Source: Flavobacterium channae (GTDB lineage Bacteria > Bacteroidota > Bacteroidia > Flavobacteriales > Flavobacteriaceae). From it: 64,000 bases of DNA. The notes under the pieces were generated by a model, which saw only the letters and a program-made list of their open reading frames with translations, searched no databases and was not told the DNA's origin. Location of the stretch: positions 1,364,001 to 1,428,000 of the forward strand of contig NZ_CP089096.1 of the NCBI RefSeq assembly GCF_021172165.1, in the 5' to 3' direction. Below, one piece after another: positions 43,627-51,777 of this stretch; within the stretch, counting starts at the first letter, position 1; every line of letters begins with the position of its first letter. The position numbers and the translations under genes were made by a program.

Positions 43627-43663
43627 AAAACCTCCGATTGAATTGATTTCAATCGGAGGTTTT
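43627..43663. terminator. Bidirectional terminator between creD and the MFS gene
   Basis: CCTCCGATTGAA (43631-43642) and TTCAATCGGAGG (43648-43659) form a perfect 12-bp stem, flanked by AAAA and TTTT, so it can work on both strands. It lies 5 bp after the creD stop and 24 bp after the convergent permease gene. Confidence 0.9.
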
Positions 43664-43686
43664 AAATATAAAATATTTATAATATT

Positions 43687-45123
43687 TTAATGGCCACCAG
43701 AAATTTTCTTATCAAAACTAATTCCTTGATTTTTTAAAATCCCTCTAACTTTCCAAGCGTAGAATGCTAAATAAGCAAAACATAAAACTCCTACAATATA
43801 ACTTGAATGAATCGTTGTTTCATCAGCAACAAAACCTTGTAACCAGCTTATAATTCCTCCACCCATAATCATCATGATTAAGAAGCTACTTCCTTGACTT
43901 GTATTTTTTCCTAAACCACTAACTGCAAGCGTAAAAATACATGGCCAAAGCGTACTACAAAATAATCCTACTGAAGTAAATGCATAAACACTTGTCATTC
44001 CTGTAGTTGACATTCCAACCAACAAAGCTAAAATTCCTAATCCAGAAAATATTAATAACATTCTTGCTGGATTACCTTTACTAGCCATATCAGCAGCAAT
44101 TAATACTAAAATTATAAGAGCATAAACATAGAATGGTGTCAAATCATGTTTGGCAATTGTATTAACCAATAAGAATACTCCAAATGCTAAATAAGGCGCA
44201 ATAAATCGTAATATTTTTTGCAAATCCATTTTATCCGTGAAAGCTTCAACAGCACCTGTCCAACGCCCAATCATTAAACTTGCCCAATATAAAGAAATGT
44301 ATGGTGCAATATCTTTTGTTAAAAATCCTAAATCTTTCTCCATATAAGCTGGCAAATTACTTGCTGTAGAAACTTCAACACCTACATAAACGAATATTGC
44401 AATCATACCTAATATCAATTGCGGATATTTTAATGCATGTCCTCTATCGCTTGAAATTGTATCATCAGATTCAACAACTACTTGAGGTCTATCTGGTAAT
44501 GATGAAAATTTAAGAAAAACGGCAACTAACAAGAAAGCAGCACCCAAAATTAAATAAGGAATTTTAACACTTTCAATATCTAAAGTTGTTTGACTTGATG
44601 TTGCAGAACCAAAAATTGCGAAACTTACAATTAAAGGACCAATAGTTGTTCCTAAATTGTTGATACCACCAGCAAGTGTTAATCTTTGTGAACCAGTATT
44701 AATTGGTCCAAGTGCAATAGCTAATGGATTTGCAACTGTTTGTTGAAGTGAAAAACCTAAACCAACAATAAATAAACCAGATAACATCAACGAAAAAGAA
44801 CCTGAATTAGCAGCTGGGTAAAACAACAAAGTTCCTAAAGCCGAAATAATTAATCCCATTGCCAATGAGTTTTTATAACCAATTTTATTTATTAAATCTT
44901 CTTTCAAAAAATAAGAAATTATCATGTAAATTATTGATCCTACGGTATAGGCAACATAAAATGCAACAGAAACTAATTGGCTTTGACCTTGAGTTAAATC
45001 AAAAGCTTCTTTAAAAACAGGAATTAAAATATCATTACTTGCAGCCACAAATCCCCAAAAGAAGAATACTGTAACTAATGGAATAAATTGAGCCCAATTA
45101 GTTTTAATTTGGTTAATCGACAT
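43687..45123 (-). CDS. Sugar MFS transporter (FucP/GluP type)
   Basis: A 478-residue permease with 12 membrane segments. The N-terminal FFFWGFVAASNDILIPVFK and VSVAFYVAYTVGSI are typical of the fucose / glucose-galactose:H+ symporter family. It imports a hexose with protons at the inner membrane. Sugar identity is not determined. A terminator follows toward creD; the 222 bp upstream contain no clear TAnnTTTG box. Confidence 0.88.
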   Translation of the reverse strand: MSINQIKTNWAQFIPLVTVFFFWGFVAASNDILIPVFKEAFDLTQGQSQLVSVAFYVAYTVGSIIYMIISYFLKEDLINKIGYKNSLAMGLIISALGTLLFYPAANSGSFSLMLSGLFIVGLGFSLQQTVANPLAIALGPINTGSQRLTLAGGINNLGTTIGPLIVSFAIFGSATSSQTTLDIESVKIPYLILGAAFLLVAVFLKFSSLPDRPQVVVESDDTISSDRGHALKYPQLILGMIAIFVYVGVEVSTASNLPAYMEKDLGFLTKDIAPYISLYWASLMIGRWTGAVEAFTDKMDLQKILRFIAPYLAFGVFLLVNTIAKHDLTPFYVYALIILVLIAADMASKGNPARMLLIFSGLGILALLVGMSTTGMTSVYAFTSVGLFCSTLWPCIFTLAVSGLGKNTSQGSSFLIMMIMGGGIISWLQGFVADETTIHSSYIVGVLCFAYLAFYAWKVRGILKNQGISFDKKISGGH

Positions 45124-45300
45124 AAATTTAAGTTTAGTTATTGATTGTTTATTATAAAAAATGCTTCATTATTGAATAAAAAAATAATGATGTTATTTTT
45201 TGTTAAATATACATTTATTCAAATTCATAAAAAGAATTTATCTAAAAAAATATTAACGAAAACGATTGAGTGCTTTTGAAGTTTTTAAATATTTAATATA

Positions 45301-45324
45301 AAAAATCCCGAAAGAATCGGGATT
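45301..45324 (-). terminator. Terminator after the saccharopine-dehydrogenase-like gene
   Basis: AATCCCG (45304-45310) and CGGGATT (45318-45324) form a 7-bp stem (8 with an A-T) followed on the minus strand by TTTTTATATT. It lies 22 bp after the stop. Confidence 0.75.
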
Positions 45325-45345
45325 AAAAATATTTATAGGAATAAA

Positions 45346-46548
45346 TTAACTTGCATAAACATAATCTTGAAGGTATTCAAAACGCTTTGTCAACTTACCG
45401 TTTTCTGTAATTTTAGCACGTTCTAAAATTCCATCTTTATCGCCATTAAAAAAAGCAGGAATTACATGCTCCATGAACATTTCTCCAAATCCTTCACTAG
45501 CATCTTTAGGTAACTCACAAGGTAAATTATCTACCGACATAACCATAATAGATGCTGGATGTGTATATGGAACTTCTTTGTGTTCGCTAGGTAAATATCC
45601 AAAAAACGGTTCTGCAATTGTTGATGCTTTGATAGTGCAAGCTACTGGTCCATCAACGTCGCAAGAAATATCAGCAACCACTTGAATTTTATTATCTGGT
45701 GCTTTTAACATTTCTCGAGTTAAAATATCTGGCGAACCATTCCCATGAAAATGACCAGCAATATACATATCAGCAACTTTAGTAAAACGCTCGAAATCCG
45801 AGACGTAATCTTGAGGGTTTTTATAGAAATCATTATTATCTAAAACCTGACCATCCTTGCGTTTGTTGTAATCCAACACGTCAATTTGGGTATAAACAGG
45901 CTCAGTATATTTTTTGTTTAAGAAATCTTCAACGCTAACTTGCTTGATTTTAATTCCGTCTAAAATCTCTTTTGCTCCCATTCCTACTTTACCATGTCCA
46001 GTAAGTACAATTTTAATGTTTGGAAGCGTTTGACGTTTTAAACGAGCAATTAAATCTTCTTTACCGCTCAAAGTTTCAGCTTTTGGTAAAGTAAATAAAT
46101 CATATTTAATTCCGAATCCTCTAAAACCATTGTAAGCACCTACCAAACCAGCATAACGACCAAAACCAATTAATCGGTGATTAGTAGCATCTACAATAGT
46201 TTCATGATCGTATAATTCGATATTTTTAGCTAAAATTGCTTGTAATAATTTACGATTATAAGGTTGTTTTTTAATTGTATGCGAAAAGAAAAAGTATTTT
46301 TTATTTGGAATTAAAGCATCAATTGGCACTTCTTTTACCCCAAAAAGTACATCACAATCGGTCATGTCAGTAGTGACATTAAGTCCTAAATTACGATATT
46401 GGTCATCAGAAAAAATTCGAATATCCGAACTTTCTACTTTAACTTCAGCTTCTGGATGTTCTGATTGTAAGCGTACTAACTCTTCTGGAGTAAATACTAC
46501 TCTTCTATCCGGTGGGTTCTTTCTTTCTTTGATAATTCCAAACTTCAT
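45346..46548 (-). CDS. Saccharopine-dehydrogenase-like NAD(P)-dependent oxidoreductase
   Basis: A 400-residue protein from the ATG at 46548 (MKFGIIKERKNPPDRRVVFTP). The N-terminal half matches the AlaDH/PNT and Lys1 fold (DVLFGVKEVPIDALIPNKKYFFFSHTIKKQPYN), followed by GRYAGLVGAYNGFRGFG and a Rossmann segment IKIVLTGHGKVGMGAKEILD. It is closest in outline to NAD+, lysine-forming saccharopine dehydrogenase, but the bacterial role is unclear. A TTG nine bases upstream is a weaker start. A clear promoter precedes it. Confidence 0.85.
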   Translation of the reverse strand: MKFGIIKERKNPPDRRVVFTPEELVRLQSEHPEAEVKVESSDIRIFSDDQYRNLGLNVTTDMTDCDVLFGVKEVPIDALIPNKKYFFFSHTIKKQPYNRKLLQAILAKNIELYDHETIVDATNHRLIGFGRYAGLVGAYNGFRGFGIKYDLFTLPKAETLSGKEDLIARLKRQTLPNIKIVLTGHGKVGMGAKEILDGIKIKQVSVEDFLNKKYTEPVYTQIDVLDYNKRKDGQVLDNNDFYKNPQDYVSDFERFTKVADMYIAGHFHGNGSPDILTREMLKAPDNKIQVVADISCDVDGPVACTIKASTIAEPFFGYLPSEHKEVPYTHPASIMVMSVDNLPCELPKDASEGFGEMFMEHVIPAFFNGDKDGILERAKITENGKLTKRFEYLQDYVYAS

Positions 46549-46587
46549 AGCAAACAATATATTTAACTTAATATTGATTTAATGTTA

Positions 46588-46619
46588 CAAATATAACTTT
46601 AAAGAAGCGACTATGCAAA
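46588..46619 (-). promoter_or_regulatory. Promoter of the saccharopine-dehydrogenase-like gene
   Basis: Minus strand TTTG (46616-46619), 20-bp spacer, TATATTTG (46588-46595), about 40 bp before the start codon. Confidence 0.7.
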
Positions 46620-46644
46620 GTTTTTTTAATTGAAAAAAAGAATG

Positions 46645-46652
46645 TAATTTTG
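46645..46652 (+). promoter_or_regulatory. -7 box of ssrA
   Basis: TAATTTTG lies 63 bp before the mature tmRNA 5' end. This implies a short 5' precursor segment that is trimmed. A TTG at the standard upstream distance is not evident. Confidence 0.5.
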
Positions 46653-46715
46653 GCTCACTTTTTGATTACAAGTATTAGGTCTGCACACAAAGTTGCGACT
46701 GAACACTCAGAAATT

Positions 46716-47110
46716 GGGGTCGACTGGTTTTGACAGCGAGTGGAATTGATTAGTAAGCACGTCGAGCATTGTATGTTTAGCTCGTAAATCCAAATGTACG
46801 AACTTATAAACGGCGAAAATAATTACGCTTTAGCTGCTTAATCCGAATTATAGTACGATTTGCCTAGTTCCAACAAGGTTGGAAAGCTAGATTCTCCTCA
46901 AAAGCCTTGGTTTATGGCGGTTGGTTTAGGGGAACCGTAAAAGTAGACCTAGGAACGGTAATGCTTTAAATCCGTTCTGACACTGACAGAGCTAAGCAAA
47001 GAGTGGCGGTTTCTAGCCTTGCTCTTTGTCGAAAATCCAAGATGAAACTAAGCGTGTAGAAAGCTATTTGATTGCTTGTTTGGACGAGAGTTCGATTCTC
47101 TCCGACTCCA
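46716..47110 (+). ncRNA. ssrA: Transfer-messenger RNA
   Basis: The 5' GGGGTCG (46716-46722) pairs with 3' CGACTCC (47103-47109) as the tRNA-like acceptor stem with A47110 as discriminator; the CCA is not fully encoded. The T-arm GAGAGTTCGATTCTCT is present. The tag frame at 46812-46841 reads GGC GAA AAT AAT TAC GCT TTA GCT GCT TAA, giving GENNYALAA after the initial Ala. It rescues stalled ribosomes and marks proteins for proteolysis. Confidence 0.97.
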
Positions 47111-47111
47111 C

Positions 47112-47149
47112 AAAAAGCCCTGTAAAATATTTTTTTTACAGGGCTTTTT
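47112..47149 (+). terminator. Terminator of ssrA
   Basis: AAAAAGCCCTGTAAAA (47112-47127) and TTTTACAGGGCTTTTT (47134-47149) form a long perfect stem ending in a T run, directly after the tmRNA. Confidence 0.9.
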
Positions 47150-47281
47150 ATTAATGTCTAAATTATTCATTATCCTTTCCACAAATAATCAATGTCTTTT
47201 TTTAAAATCTAATTTGACTTCATTTTTAAAATGTATATTCTAAAATATAACATAAAACGACGTCCCCCTAAATAAAAACTT

Positions 47282-47311
47282 ATCAACAAAATTTAAATGC
47301 AATTTGTTGAT
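47282..47311. promoter_or_regulatory. Inverted repeat upstream of nrdD
   Basis: ATCAACAAA (47282-47290) and TTTGTTGAT (47303-47311) are perfect inverted copies with a 12-bp spacer, 42 bp upstream of the nrdD -7 box. It could be a regulator site. It does not match the NrdR box or the Crp/Fnr-type dyads found further on. Confidence 0.4.
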
Positions 47312-47352
47312 TACTATTTATCCAAACAGGACTAAAAAGTCTTTTTTATATT

Positions 47353-47360
47353 TAAATTTG
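47353..47360 (+). promoter_or_regulatory. -7 box of nrdD
   Basis: TAAATTTG, 29 bp before the start codon, with no TTG at the normal -33 distance, which suits a conditionally activated gene. Confidence 0.5.
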
Positions 47361-47389
47361 CTTCATATCGCAATTAAAAATTCTGCACT

Positions 47390-49507
47390 ATGGACAAATA
47401 TGTTATCAAAAGAAACGGGCAATATCTTCCGTTTGAAGCATTTAAAATTGAGGATGTTATACTGAAAGCGTTTAGCAGTGTCTCAGAAAATTACAATGCT
47501 AAAGTAACCGAAAAAGTATTTAAGTTATTACAAGAAAAATACACTTGGGCAGTTGAAGATATTCAAGATAAGATTGAAAAAACGCTTTACGAATACGGTC
47601 ATTATGAAGTGATGCGTTCTTTCATGTTGTTCCGTCATACTCGAAAACTGCAGCGCGAACACGTTTTAGGATTAAATGAAGATACCACTTATGTCGATAG
47701 CACTCAAACCATAGAAGAATACACCAACCAAACCGATTGGCGTATCAATGCCAACGCCAATACTTCGTATTCCAACGCAGGTTTAGTCAATAATGTCGCT
47801 GGAAAAATCATTGCGAATTATTGGTTAGACAAAGTTTATTCGAAAGAAGAAGACTATGCACACCGAAATGGCGATATTCACATTCACGACTTAGATTGCT
47901 TAACGGGTTATTGTGCGGGTTGGAGTTTACGTGTTTTACTAAATGAAGGTTTTAACGGAGTTCGTGGTCGAGTGGAAAGTCGTCCTCCAAATCATTTTAG
48001 AGAAGCATTAGGACAAATGGCGAATTTCCTTGGAATTTTACAAAGCGAATGGGCCGGTGCTCAAGCGTTTAGTTCGTTTGACACGTATTTGGCTCCTTAT
48101 GTTTTCAAAGATGATTTATCGTATGAAGATGTTTTAAAAGCAATTCGAAGTTTCGTTTACAATTTGAATGTGCCTGCACGTTGGGGACAATCGCCGTTTA
48201 CGAATATTACTTTGGATTGGGTAGTTCCCGATGATTTAAAAGAGCAAATCCCAACTCGAAACGAACAGCATCTTTTCAAGGGAATTACATCTGAAGATTT
48301 TATACAAAGAGCCAAAGAAAGAGGCGTTTCAGACATTACCGAAATGCGTTACGAACATTTTCAAAAAGAAATGAATCTCATCAACAAAGCCTATTATACG
48401 GTTATGACCGAAGGCGATGCGCATGGACAGCCGTTCACCTTCCCTATTCCAACGGTTAATATTACTGAAGAATTTGATTGGTACGGAGAAAATACCGATA
48501 TTCTTTTCGAAAATACAGCTAAAATTGGTTCGTCATACTTCCAGAATTTTATCGGAAGTCAATATACATATGATGAAAACGGCAATAAAGTTGAAAATCC
48601 AAATGCCTATAAACCGAATGCCGTACGAAGTATGTGCTGCCGTCTCCAACTCGATTTACGTGAATTACTAAAAAGAGGAAACGGTTTATTTGGAAGTGCA
48701 GAAATGACCGGAAGTATCGGTGTCGTTACTATCAATATGGCGCGATTGGGTTATCTAAACAAAGGCAATAAAGCGAAGTTATATTCCGATTTAGATCGTT
48801 TGTTAGAAATTTCGAAAGCAACTTTAGAGAAAAAACGCGTTTTCATTCAGGAAATGTACGATAGAGGTTTGTTTCCGTATACCAAACGTTATTTGCCCCA
48901 TTTCAGAAATCACTTTTCTACAATTGGTGTGAACGGAATTAACGAAATGATTCAAAATTTCACCAATGGAAAAGAAGACATCGTTTCAGATTACGGAATG
49001 GCATTCGCAACCGAAATTTTGGAACACATCCGAAACAAAATGAGAGCCTATCAAGAAGAAACAGGCAATTTATACAACTTAGAAGCAACTCCAGCAGAAG
49101 GTACTACGTATCGTTTTGCCAAAGAAGACAAGAAACGTTATTCCGATATTATTCAGGCAGGTGAAGGTGAAAACATTTACTATACAAACAGTTCGCAATT
49201 ACCAGTTGATTATACCGAAGATCCGTTTGAAGCTTTGTTATTACAAGACAATTTACAATGTCAATACACTGGAGGAACGGTTTTGCACTTGTATATGAAC
49301 GAAAAATTAAGTTCGGTAGAAGCGTGTCGTAATTTCATTAAAAAAGTGATTACGAATTTTAAATTGCCCTATATCACGGTGACTCCAGTTTTCAGCGTTT
49401 GTCCAAAACATGGCTATTTGAATGGCGAACACGAATATTGTCCTAAATGCGATGAAGAATTATTAGCAACCTTAAATACAACATCTTATGCAAACACAAA
49501 CCACTGA
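47390..49507 (+). CDS. nrdD: Anaerobic ribonucleoside-triphosphate reductase, catalytic part lacking the glycyl-radical loop
   Basis: A 705-residue class III reductase with an N-terminal ATP-cone (DKYVIKRNGQYLPFEAFKIEDVILKAF), the core (DIHIHDLDCLTGYCAGWSL, then GQSPFTNITLDW and YTVMTEGDAHGQPFTFPIPT) and a C-terminal zinc site VCPKHGYLNGEHEYCPKCDEE. It ends 14 residues after that site, before the RVxGY glycyl-radical segment that normally closes NrdD. That segment is encoded in another frame by the next short gene, which overlaps by 20 bp. It makes dNTPs without oxygen. Confidence 0.93.
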   Translation: MDKYVIKRNGQYLPFEAFKIEDVILKAFSSVSENYNAKVTEKVFKLLQEKYTWAVEDIQDKIEKTLYEYGHYEVMRSFMLFRHTRKLQREHVLGLNEDTTYVDSTQTIEEYTNQTDWRINANANTSYSNAGLVNNVAGKIIANYWLDKVYSKEEDYAHRNGDIHIHDLDCLTGYCAGWSLRVLLNEGFNGVRGRVESRPPNHFREALGQMANFLGILQSEWAGAQAFSSFDTYLAPYVFKDDLSYEDVLKAIRSFVYNLNVPARWGQSPFTNITLDWVVPDDLKEQIPTRNEQHLFKGITSEDFIQRAKERGVSDITEMRYEHFQKEMNLINKAYYTVMTEGDAHGQPFTFPIPTVNITEEFDWYGENTDILFENTAKIGSSYFQNFIGSQYTYDENGNKVENPNAYKPNAVRSMCCRLQLDLRELLKRGNGLFGSAEMTGSIGVVTINMARLGYLNKGNKAKLYSDLDRLLEISKATLEKKRVFIQEMYDRGLFPYTKRYLPHFRNHFSTIGVNGINEMIQNFTNGKEDIVSDYGMAFATEILEHIRNKMRAYQEETGNLYNLEATPAEGTTYRFAKEDKKRYSDIIQAGEGENIYYTNSSQLPVDYTEDPFEALLLQDNLQCQYTGGTVLHLYMNEKLSSVEACRNFIKKVITNFKLPYITVTPVFSVCPKHGYLNGEHEYCPKCDEELLATLNTTSYANTNH

Positions 49508-49652
49508 AGCTTTGCTTCAACACCATGAAAAAAGAACCAAATGTTTGGTTTATACACGAGTAATGGGCTATCACAGACCTGTAGAAAGTTTTAATATTGG
49601 AAAAAAAGGTGAACACAAACAACGAACCCACTTTAGAGAATGTAAATCTTGA
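49488..49652 (+). CDS. Separate glycyl-radical segment of NrdD
   Basis: A 54-residue frame with ATG at 49488 encodes LVYTRVMGYHRPVESFNIGK and flanks, matching the C-terminal glycyl-radical loop of class III reductases (RVxGYxRPVxxxNxGK); the radical Gly is residue 27 (49566-49568). The frame is +1 relative to nrdD and overlaps nrdD by 20 bp and nrdG by 44 bp. It may be translated as an independent peptide, comparable in principle to GrcA/YfiD for pyruvate formate-lyase, or joined to NrdD by +1 frameshifting. It is too short for ordinary gene calls. Confidence 0.85.
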   Translation: MQTQTTEALLQHHEKRTKCLVYTRVMGYHRPVESFNIGKKGEHKQRTHFRECKS

Positions 49653-50331
49653 TTTTCTAAACAAAAAAGCCATTCATAGTTTTACACCCTTCACACTGTT
49701 AGATTATCCCGATAAATCGGCTTGTATCTTATGGTTTGCAGGGTGTAACATGAAATGCGATTATTGTTACAATCCCGAAATAGTTTTCGGAAAAGGCTCT
49801 TTTTACCTTTCCGAAATCATTTCGTTTTTAAAATCCAGAAGCAATTTGTTGGATGCCGTAGTTTTTAGCGGTGGCGAATGTTTGATACATAAAGACATTA
49901 TTTCATTCATAAAATTAGTAAAAAGTCTAGGATTTTTAATCAAAGTGGACACCAATGGAAGTCAACCCAAAGTACTCGAAAAACTAATAGAAGAACAACT
50001 CATCAATTATGTGGCTTTGGATTTTAAAGGTCCGAAAGAAAAATTCTTTGCGATTACAAAAGCTGATTTTTATGCTCAATTTTTAAATTGTTTTGAATTG
50101 CTTCAAGCGAGTTCTATTCCATTTGAAATTCGAACTACTTATCATTCCTCTTTATTGAATCCAGAAGATATTGCTGCAATGCTAAACGTTTTATTAGAAT
50201 TAGGTTACGAAAAAAACTATTACATTCAAAATTTTAGAAATTATCAAAACACGATTGAACCACTACCGGATTCGCAATTAATTTCTGAAAAGGATATCCA
50301 TCACAATATGACTAAAATCATATTTCGATGA
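49609..50331 (+). CDS. nrdG: Anaerobic ribonucleotide reductase-activating protein
   Basis: A 240-residue radical-SAM protein with CNMKCDYCYNP (CxxxCxxC) near residue 43, then GKGSFYLSEI and DAVVFSGGECL. It generates the glycyl radical on NrdD with SAM. I choose the GTG at 49609 (VNTNNEPTLENV); a TTG at 49597 is also in frame. It overlaps the glycyl-radical peptide gene, so three frames are used in this short stretch. Confidence 0.9.
   Translation: MNTNNEPTLENVNLDFLNKKAIHSFTPFTLLDYPDKSACILWFAGCNMKCDYCYNPEIVFGKGSFYLSEIISFLKSRSNLLDAVVFSGGECLIHKDIISFIKLVKSLGFLIKVDTNGSQPKVLEKLIEEQLINYVALDFKGPKEKFFAITKADFYAQFLNCFELLQASSIPFEIRTTYHSSLLNPEDIAAMLNVLLELGYEKNYYIQNFRNYQNTIEPLPDSQLISEKDIHHNMTKIIFR
50305..50324. 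promoter_or_regulatory. Crp/Fnr-type dyad upstream of the Rrf2-nadAB-norCB operon
   Basis: AATATGACTAAAATCATATT is a perfect 7-bp inverted repeat with TATGA-N6-TCATA geometry, lying inside the 3' end of nrdG. It is centred about 42.5 bp upstream of the predicted start given by the -7 box at 50343, the position of a class II activator site. Confidence 0.7.
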
Positions 50332-50342
50332 TTTAAAATGAC

Positions 50343-50350
50343 TAACTTTG
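50343..50350 (+). promoter_or_regulatory. -7 box of the Rrf2-nadAB-norCB operon
   Basis: TAACTTTG, 14 bp before the ATG at 50365. It shows that the upstream in-frame ATG at 50338 cannot be used from this promoter. Confidence 0.65.
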
Positions 50351-50364
50351 TGCAAATTTTAACT

Positions 50365-50799
50365 ATGTTTTCAAAAACTTGTGAATATGCCATACGAGCT
50401 ACTATTTACATTGCCTCAGAATCGTTTGCTGGCAAGCGTTGCGGTATTCGAGACATTGCCAGAAAAATTGAATCGCCAGAGCCTTTTACTGCCAAAATTT
50501 TACAACGTTTAGTAAGAGTCGACATCATAAAATCGATTAAAGGAAATGGCGGAGGATTTGAAATAGATAAGGTACAATTGAAACACATTAAATTAGAACA
50601 GCTCGTAAAAGCTATCGACGGAAATGACTTATTTGACCGATGCAGTTTAGGACTTCATGATTGTTCCGACAAACAACCGTGTCCTTTTCATCATAAGTAC
50701 AAACCATTACGTGAAAATTTAAAGAAAACGCTGAAAGAAACCTCTCTCTTGGATTTAATTAGTGAATTCAATACCGGAGAGACTTTCCTTAAGCTTTAA
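50365..50799 (+). CDS. Rrf2-family regulator with three Cys ligands
   Basis: A 144-residue regulator from the ATG at 50365 (MFSKTCEYAIRATIYIA). The winged helix with KIESPEPFTAKILQRLVRVDIIKSIKGNGGGFE matches Rrf2. Cys93, Cys100 and Cys106 (C-x6-C-x5-C) are placed like the iron-sulfur ligands of NsrR/IscR, so it is likely to carry a cluster and sense NO, oxygen or iron-sulfur status. Neighbouring NO-reductase genes suggest NO. It is 36 bp before nadA. Confidence 0.9.
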   Translation: MFSKTCEYAIRATIYIASESFAGKRCGIRDIARKIESPEPFTAKILQRLVRVDIIKSIKGNGGGFEIDKVQLKHIKLEQLVKAIDGNDLFDRCSLGLHDCSDKQPCPFHHKYKPLRENLKKTLKETSLLDLISEFNTGETFLKL

Positions 50800-50835
50800 A
50801 AAATTTAATTAAATAAAAGACAAAAATATCCTCTA

Positions 50836-51771
50836 ATGAAAACAACTTCGGATTTAAAAGAGAAAATTCTTGAATTGAAAAAAAGAAAGAATGTAGTTAT
50901 TTTGGCGCATTATTATCAAGAAGAAGCCATTCAAGAAATTGCTGATTTTGTGGGTGATAGTTTAGAATTATCAAGAAAAGCATCTCAAGTTGATGCGGAT
51001 ATTATCGTTTTTGCTGGTGTTTATTTCATGGCAGAAACCGCTAAAATTGTCAATCCTAATAAAAAAGTAATAGTTCCCGATGTAAAAGCAGGTTGCTCTC
51101 TTGCCGATGGTTGTCCGCCAGATGAATTCAAAACTTTCTTAGAAAATTATCCGAATCATACCGTTGTAACCTACATCAATTGCACAGCCGAAGTTAAAAC
51201 TTTAACCGATATAGTTTGTACTTCTTCTAATGCTAAAAAAGTAATCGCATCTATTCCGGAAGACCAACCCATTGTTTTTGCTCCAGATAAAAACTTAGGC
51301 AAATATTTAATAGCTGAAACTGGTCGCGATATGGTTTTATGGGAAGGTTCTTGTATTGTTCACGAAGCATTTTCATTAGAAAAATTAATCGATTTATATA
51401 AAAAACATCCCACCGCTACTATCATTGCACATCCTGAATCGGAAACACATATTTTGAAGGTAGCGCATTACATAGGTTCGACTTCTGGCATGTTGAATCA
51501 TGTAAAAAACAGTTCAAACGACACTTTCATCGTAGCCACAGAAGCGGGAATTTTACATCAAATGCAATTGGATAATCCGACCAAAACATTAATTCCAGCG
51601 CCTTCAAAAGAAGACAATACTTGTGCGTGCAGTGAGTGTGCGTTTATGAAAGTCAACACCTTAGAAAAACTCTATCAATGTTTACAAGATGAACATCCGG
51701 AAGTACATTTGGACAACGAAATCATCGAAAAAGCTTTACTTCCTATTCAAAGAATGTTAGCGCTAAACTAA
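50836..51771 (+). CDS. nadA: Quinolinate synthase
   Basis: A 311-residue NadA with VVILAHYYQEEAIQEIADFVGDS, cluster Cys residues in VKAGCSLADGCPPD, YINCTAEVKTLTDIVCTSSNA and CACSECAFM. It condenses iminoaspartate with DHAP to quinolinate using a 4Fe-4S cluster. It is 6 bp before nadB. This enzyme is oxygen- and NO-sensitive, which fits its position beside NO-reductase genes. Confidence 0.95.
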   Translation: MKTTSDLKEKILELKKRKNVVILAHYYQEEAIQEIADFVGDSLELSRKASQVDADIIVFAGVYFMAETAKIVNPNKKVIVPDVKAGCSLADGCPPDEFKTFLENYPNHTVVTYINCTAEVKTLTDIVCTSSNAKKVIASIPEDQPIVFAPDKNLGKYLIAETGRDMVLWEGSCIVHEAFSLEKLIDLYKKHPTATIIAHPESETHILKVAHYIGSTSGMLNHVKNSSNDTFIVATEAGILHQMQLDNPTKTLIPAPSKEDNTCACSECAFMKVNTLEKLYQCLQDEHPEVHLDNEIIEKALLPIQRMLALN

Positions 51772-51777
51772 AAAATC

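Noticed and set aside
47075..47110. Stand-alone tRNA gene
   Set aside because: The T-arm and acceptor sequence belong to the 3' end of tmRNA; no anticodon arm is present and no other tRNA was seen in the window.
47260..47390. NrdR box pair before nrdD
   Set aside because: No pair of 16-bp ACACWATATATWGTGT-like sites is present; the only dyad has different sequence and spacing.
49488..49652. Sequencing error as the explanation for the split nrdD
   Set aside because: Not excluded, but the second frame has its own ATG with a short 20-bp overlap as in normal coupled genes, and the sequence upstream of the loop (MQTQTTEALLQHHEKRTK) has no match to a lost linker, so a genuine separate gene is preferred.
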